A stretch of DNA of 64,000 bases, from NCBI GenBank assembly GCA_045866215.1, contig AP035880.1:3534001-3598000 (forward strand), in the 5' to 3' direction. Positions 61,720-64,000 of this stretch are shown piece by piece. A model generated the notes under the pieces. That model had not been told where the DNA came from. It made no database searches and saw only the letters and a program-made list of their open reading frames with translations. The DNA comes from Croceivirga sp009797885. GTDB lineage: Bacteria; Bacteroidota; Bacteroidia; Flavobacteriales; Flavobacteriaceae. The position numbers and the translations under genes were made by a program. Position 1 is the first letter of the stretch; the number at the start of each line of letters is the position of its first letter.

Positions 61720-62019
61720 TTTACAGGAATTCCTCGACGCTTTGTACAGGGGCTACCCGCTATTAAAAGGAAGTCTTCTGTCTATAATGCGATTCTCATG
61801 GAAACCGAAATCACTGATTGAGACGCAAAAAACAATGTAATGGGACTATTGCCAAGTATCTCCTGGATTTGAGGCAAGAAGAAAACGTAACCTCAATACA
61901 ATGTAAACTATTGAACAGCATCGGTGTAAAATGTTTTCTTTGAAGTAGTCGAATGTAATTTTTCCCGGTTTGTTTTTTGATATAGATTGCGGTATCAAAT
62001 GTTAAAAACAATAACCATT
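61720..62019. other. 300-bp intergenic stretch, nothing recognised
   Basis: No coding frame, hairpin or TAnnTTTG box could be supported between the large barrel gene and the third small outer-membrane gene. Confidence 0.45.
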
Positions 62020-62571
62020 ATGAGAAAATCATTGACTACCTTAATTCTACCCATTTTAATTTCCTCAACCACTTTTGCCCAACGCAGGGTGGAAGACAAT
62101 CTTTTCTCGCTGAATGTATTGGCGCCAGGAGCAACCTACGAGTTTGCAGTGGGCAATGCATCAACAATCAACGCAAGTTTGGAATTTGGGGTTTTGTATA
62201 GGAATTCTGATTTTTTTGAAGATGGTTTTGGTATTTATCCCGGAGGTACGTTACAATATCGTTTCTACAACAATTTTAAAAGACGTGAATCAAAGGGCAA
62301 GAATACCTTCGGCAACATGGCCAATTTTTTTGCTCCCAGCGTATATCTTCAAAGTGGCAATCCACTTATCGGGGATTTGGAAACGGTTTCCGACCTAAAT
62401 GGAGGGGCGGGAGTTATGTACGGACTGCAAAGAACGGGTAAGAAAGGCTTTCAATTTAATTTGATGTTCGGCCCTTTTGTGTTCTTCGATGATTTTGATA
62501 CGGAAGCAGGCCTACTTTTAGATGTGAGATTGGGCTTTGTTCTTGGTGCCAAGAAAAAGTTCAATAACTGA
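62020..62571 (+). CDS. small outer-membrane protein, paralogue 3 of 3
   Basis: 183 residues from the ATG at 62020 (61999 also in frame), signal peptide ending at TFAQ. It has FSLNVLAPGATYEFAVG, GNMANFFAPSVYLQSG and GLQRTGKKGFQFNLMFGPFV, the three family blocks. It lies on the far side of the LytS/LytTR and barrel genes from paralogues 1 and 2, so the family surrounds this regulatory pair. Function unknown. Confidence 0.75.
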   Translation: MRKSLTTLILPILISSTTFAQRRVEDNLFSLNVLAPGATYEFAVGNASTINASLEFGVLYRNSDFFEDGFGIYPGGTLQYRFYNNFKRRESKGKNTFGNMANFFAPSVYLQSGNPLIGDLETVSDLNGGAGVMYGLQRTGKKGFQFNLMFGPFVFFDDFDTEAGLLLDVRLGFVLGAKKKFNN

Positions 62572-62592
62572 TACAAAAGAACAAATAAGCAG

Positions 62593-62600
62593 TACCTTTG
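62593..62600 (+). promoter_or_regulatory. typA -7 box
   Basis: TACCTTTG is a perfect TAnnTTTG box 20 bp before the typA ATG. Confidence 0.6.
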
Positions 62601-62619
62601 CGCGCTCAAAAGCAAGGCC

Positions 62620-64000
62620 ATGCAGAAAATCAAGAACATAGCTATCATTGCCCACGTAGATCATGGGAAGACCACCTTGGTGGATAAGATCATGTACCAT
62701 TGTCAATTGTTCCGTGAAAATGAGAATAAAGGGGATTTGATTTTGGATAATAACGACTTGGAACGTGAACGCGGTATTACCATTGTTTCCAAGAATGTTT
62801 CCGTGGTTTATAAGGACACCAAAATCAATATCATCGATACCCCTGGGCACGCCGATTTTGGAGGGGAAGTGGAACGTGTACTGAACATGGCGGATGGTGT
62901 ACTGCTATTGGTGGATGCTTTTGAAGGCCCCATGCCACAGACCCGTTTTGTGCTGCAAAAAGCCATTGATCTAGGGTTAAAACCCTGTGTGGTCATCAAT
63001 AAGGTGGACAAGGAGAACTGTACCCCGGAAGAGGTACATGAAAAGGTTTTTGATTTGATGTTTGAACTGGGTGCGGAAGAGTGGCAATTGGACTTTCCTA
63101 CCGTTTATGGCTCGGCAAAACAGGGTTGGATGAGTGAGGACTGGCAAAAACCAACCGAAGATATTTCCCCACTGTTGGATATGGTCCTGGAGCATGTTCC
63201 CGAATTTAAACCAGAGGAAGGCTCTACCCAAATGTTGATCACCTCCCTGGACTTTTCAAGTTTTACGGGCCGAATTGCCATCGGAAGATTACAACGCGGA
63301 AGCTTAAGGGAAGGGCAACAGGTAACCTTGGTCAAGCGTGAGGGCAATATGATAAAGTCCAAGATAAAGGAGGTCTTTGTATTTGATGGTTTGGGAAGGA
63401 AAAAAGTACAGGAAGTACAAACCGGGGATATCTGCGCTTTAGTAGGGATGGATGGTTTTGATATTGGGGATACCGTTGCCGATCTGGAAAATCCGGAAGG
63501 GTTAAAGACCATTGCCATAGATGAGCCCACAATGAGCATGCTCTTTACAATCAATGATAGCCCATTTTTTGGTAAGGACGGCAAGTTCGTTACTTCCAGA
63601 CACATTAAGGAACGTCTGGAAAAGGAGCTGGAAAAGAATTTGGCCCTACGCGTGGAAGAAACGGATAGTGCGGATAAATTCATGGTTTTTGGTCGTGGGG
63701 TGTTGCACCTTTCCGTGCTCATTGAAACCATGCGTCGCGAAGGATATGAACTTCAAATAGGTCAGCCACAGGTCATCATAAAGGAGGTGGACGGTGTTAA
63801 ATGCGAACCCGTGGAGCAATTGACCATTGATTTGCCCGAGGAGGTTTCCGGTAAAGCCGTGGAAATGGTTTCCATTAGGAAAGGTGAAATGGTTAGTATG
63901 GAGGCCAAAGGTTCCCGAATGGTATGTGAATTCATTATCCCCTCCAGGGGAATTATAGGTCTGCGGAATCAATTATTGACGGCAACGGCCGGTGAAGCCA
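62620..64000 (+). CDS. typA: ribosome-associated GTPase TypA/BipA (cut by window end)
   Basis: The frame from ATG 62620 stays open to the end of the window (460 codons of about 600). G-domain motifs: IIAHVDHGKTTLVDKIMY (P-loop), LERERGITI (switch I), DTPGHADFGGEVERVL (switch II), NKVDK. Domain II and III follow, with LEKELEKNLALRVEETDSAD typical of TypA, and the BipA-specific part starts at SRGIIGLRNQLLTATAGEA. It acts in ribosome assembly and stress or cold adaptation. The C-terminal domain is outside the window. Confidence 0.96.
   Translation, partial: MQKIKNIAIIAHVDHGKTTLVDKIMYHCQLFRENENKGDLILDNNDLERERGITIVSKNVSVVYKDTKINIIDTPGHADFGGEVERVLNMADGVLLLVDAFEGPMPQTRFVLQKAIDLGLKPCVVINKVDKENCTPEEVHEKVFDLMFELGAEEWQLDFPTVYGSAKQGWMSEDWQKPTEDISPLLDMVLEHVPEFKPEEGSTQMLITSLDFSSFTGRIAIGRLQRGSLREGQQVTLVKREGNMIKSKIKEVFVFDGLGRKKVQEVQTGDICALVGMDGFDIGDTVADLENPEGLKTIAIDEPTMSMLFTINDSPFFGKDGKFVTSRHIKERLEKELEKNLALRVEETDSADKFMVFGRGVLHLSVLIETMRREGYELQIGQPQVIIKEVDGVKCEPVEQLTIDLPEEVSGKAVEMVSIRKGEMVSMEAKGSRMVCEFIIPSRGIIGLRNQLLTATAGEA

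Noticed and set aside
1..64000. CRISPR arrays, insertion sequences, rRNA or ordinary tRNA genes
   Set aside because: No regular spaced repeats, transposase genes with terminal repeats, or rRNA/tRNA sequences were seen in the window.

Overview
The window looks like chromosome of a Flavobacteriaceae-type Bacteroidota, probably marine. Several promoters carry the Bacteroidota -7 box TAnnTTTG. There are carboxypeptidase-regulatory-like plug domains on TonB-type receptors, LytS/LytTR two-component pairs, and a tmRNA whose tag reads GESNYALAA. No taxonomic search was possible, so this is inference.

Layout. 1-4.2 kb: an AraC-regulated stress or detoxification block (alpha/beta hydrolases, aldo/keto reductase, cupin, small membrane protein and a decayed second copy of it). 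4.4-10.6 kb: an RND efflux operon (adaptor, pump, TolC lipoprotein). Three promoters in this part share one geometry: a 21-bp direct repeat, then 24 bp, then the -7 box. This is most simply read as the operator of the local AraC protein. 10.7-15.2 kb: a TonB receptor operon with a DJ-1/PfpI lipoprotein and an acetolactate decarboxylase-like lipoprotein. 15.4-20.6 kb: an endonuclease/phosphatase family protein, a LytS/LytTR pair, DUF2306, DUF1801 and DoxX-like proteins.

20.6-36.3 kb is the most unusual part. Two tandem Tat-exported reductive dehalogenase catalytic subunits (RdhA) flank an unknown membrane protein. An RdhB-like anchor, an RdhC/NosR-like FMN-binding membrane protein and an overlooked 35-residue membrane peptide follow. 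A 2-oxoacid:ferredoxin oxidoreductase (two subunits), a MarR regulator, a thioredoxin-fold protein resembling the C-terminal domain of flavin aromatic hydroxylases, and a second RND efflux operon complete it. Five copies of an 18-bp palindrome (TAGTTCATTAATGAACTA and variants) lie only in the control regions of this block, so a MarR-controlled regulon for sensing, dehalogenating and exporting halogenated compounds is a coherent hypothesis.

36.4-42.7 kb: membrane-anchored nucleotide cyclase, two TetR regulators, K+ channel, DUF2141, small beta-barrel, PAP2 phosphatase and serine hydrolase. 42.8-51.2 kb: an AT-rich island ending at ssrA, with a tyrosine recombinase, a glycosyltransferase and three poorly known genes including a membrane-embedded patatin-like lipase; it is bounded by copies of the ssrA 3' end. 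51.2-64 kb: ssrA, a saccharopine/alanine dehydrogenase-like enzyme, a metallopeptidase, kdsA, three paralogous small outer-membrane proteins around a second LytS/LytTR pair and a large outer-membrane barrel, and the start of typA (bipA), cut by the window end.
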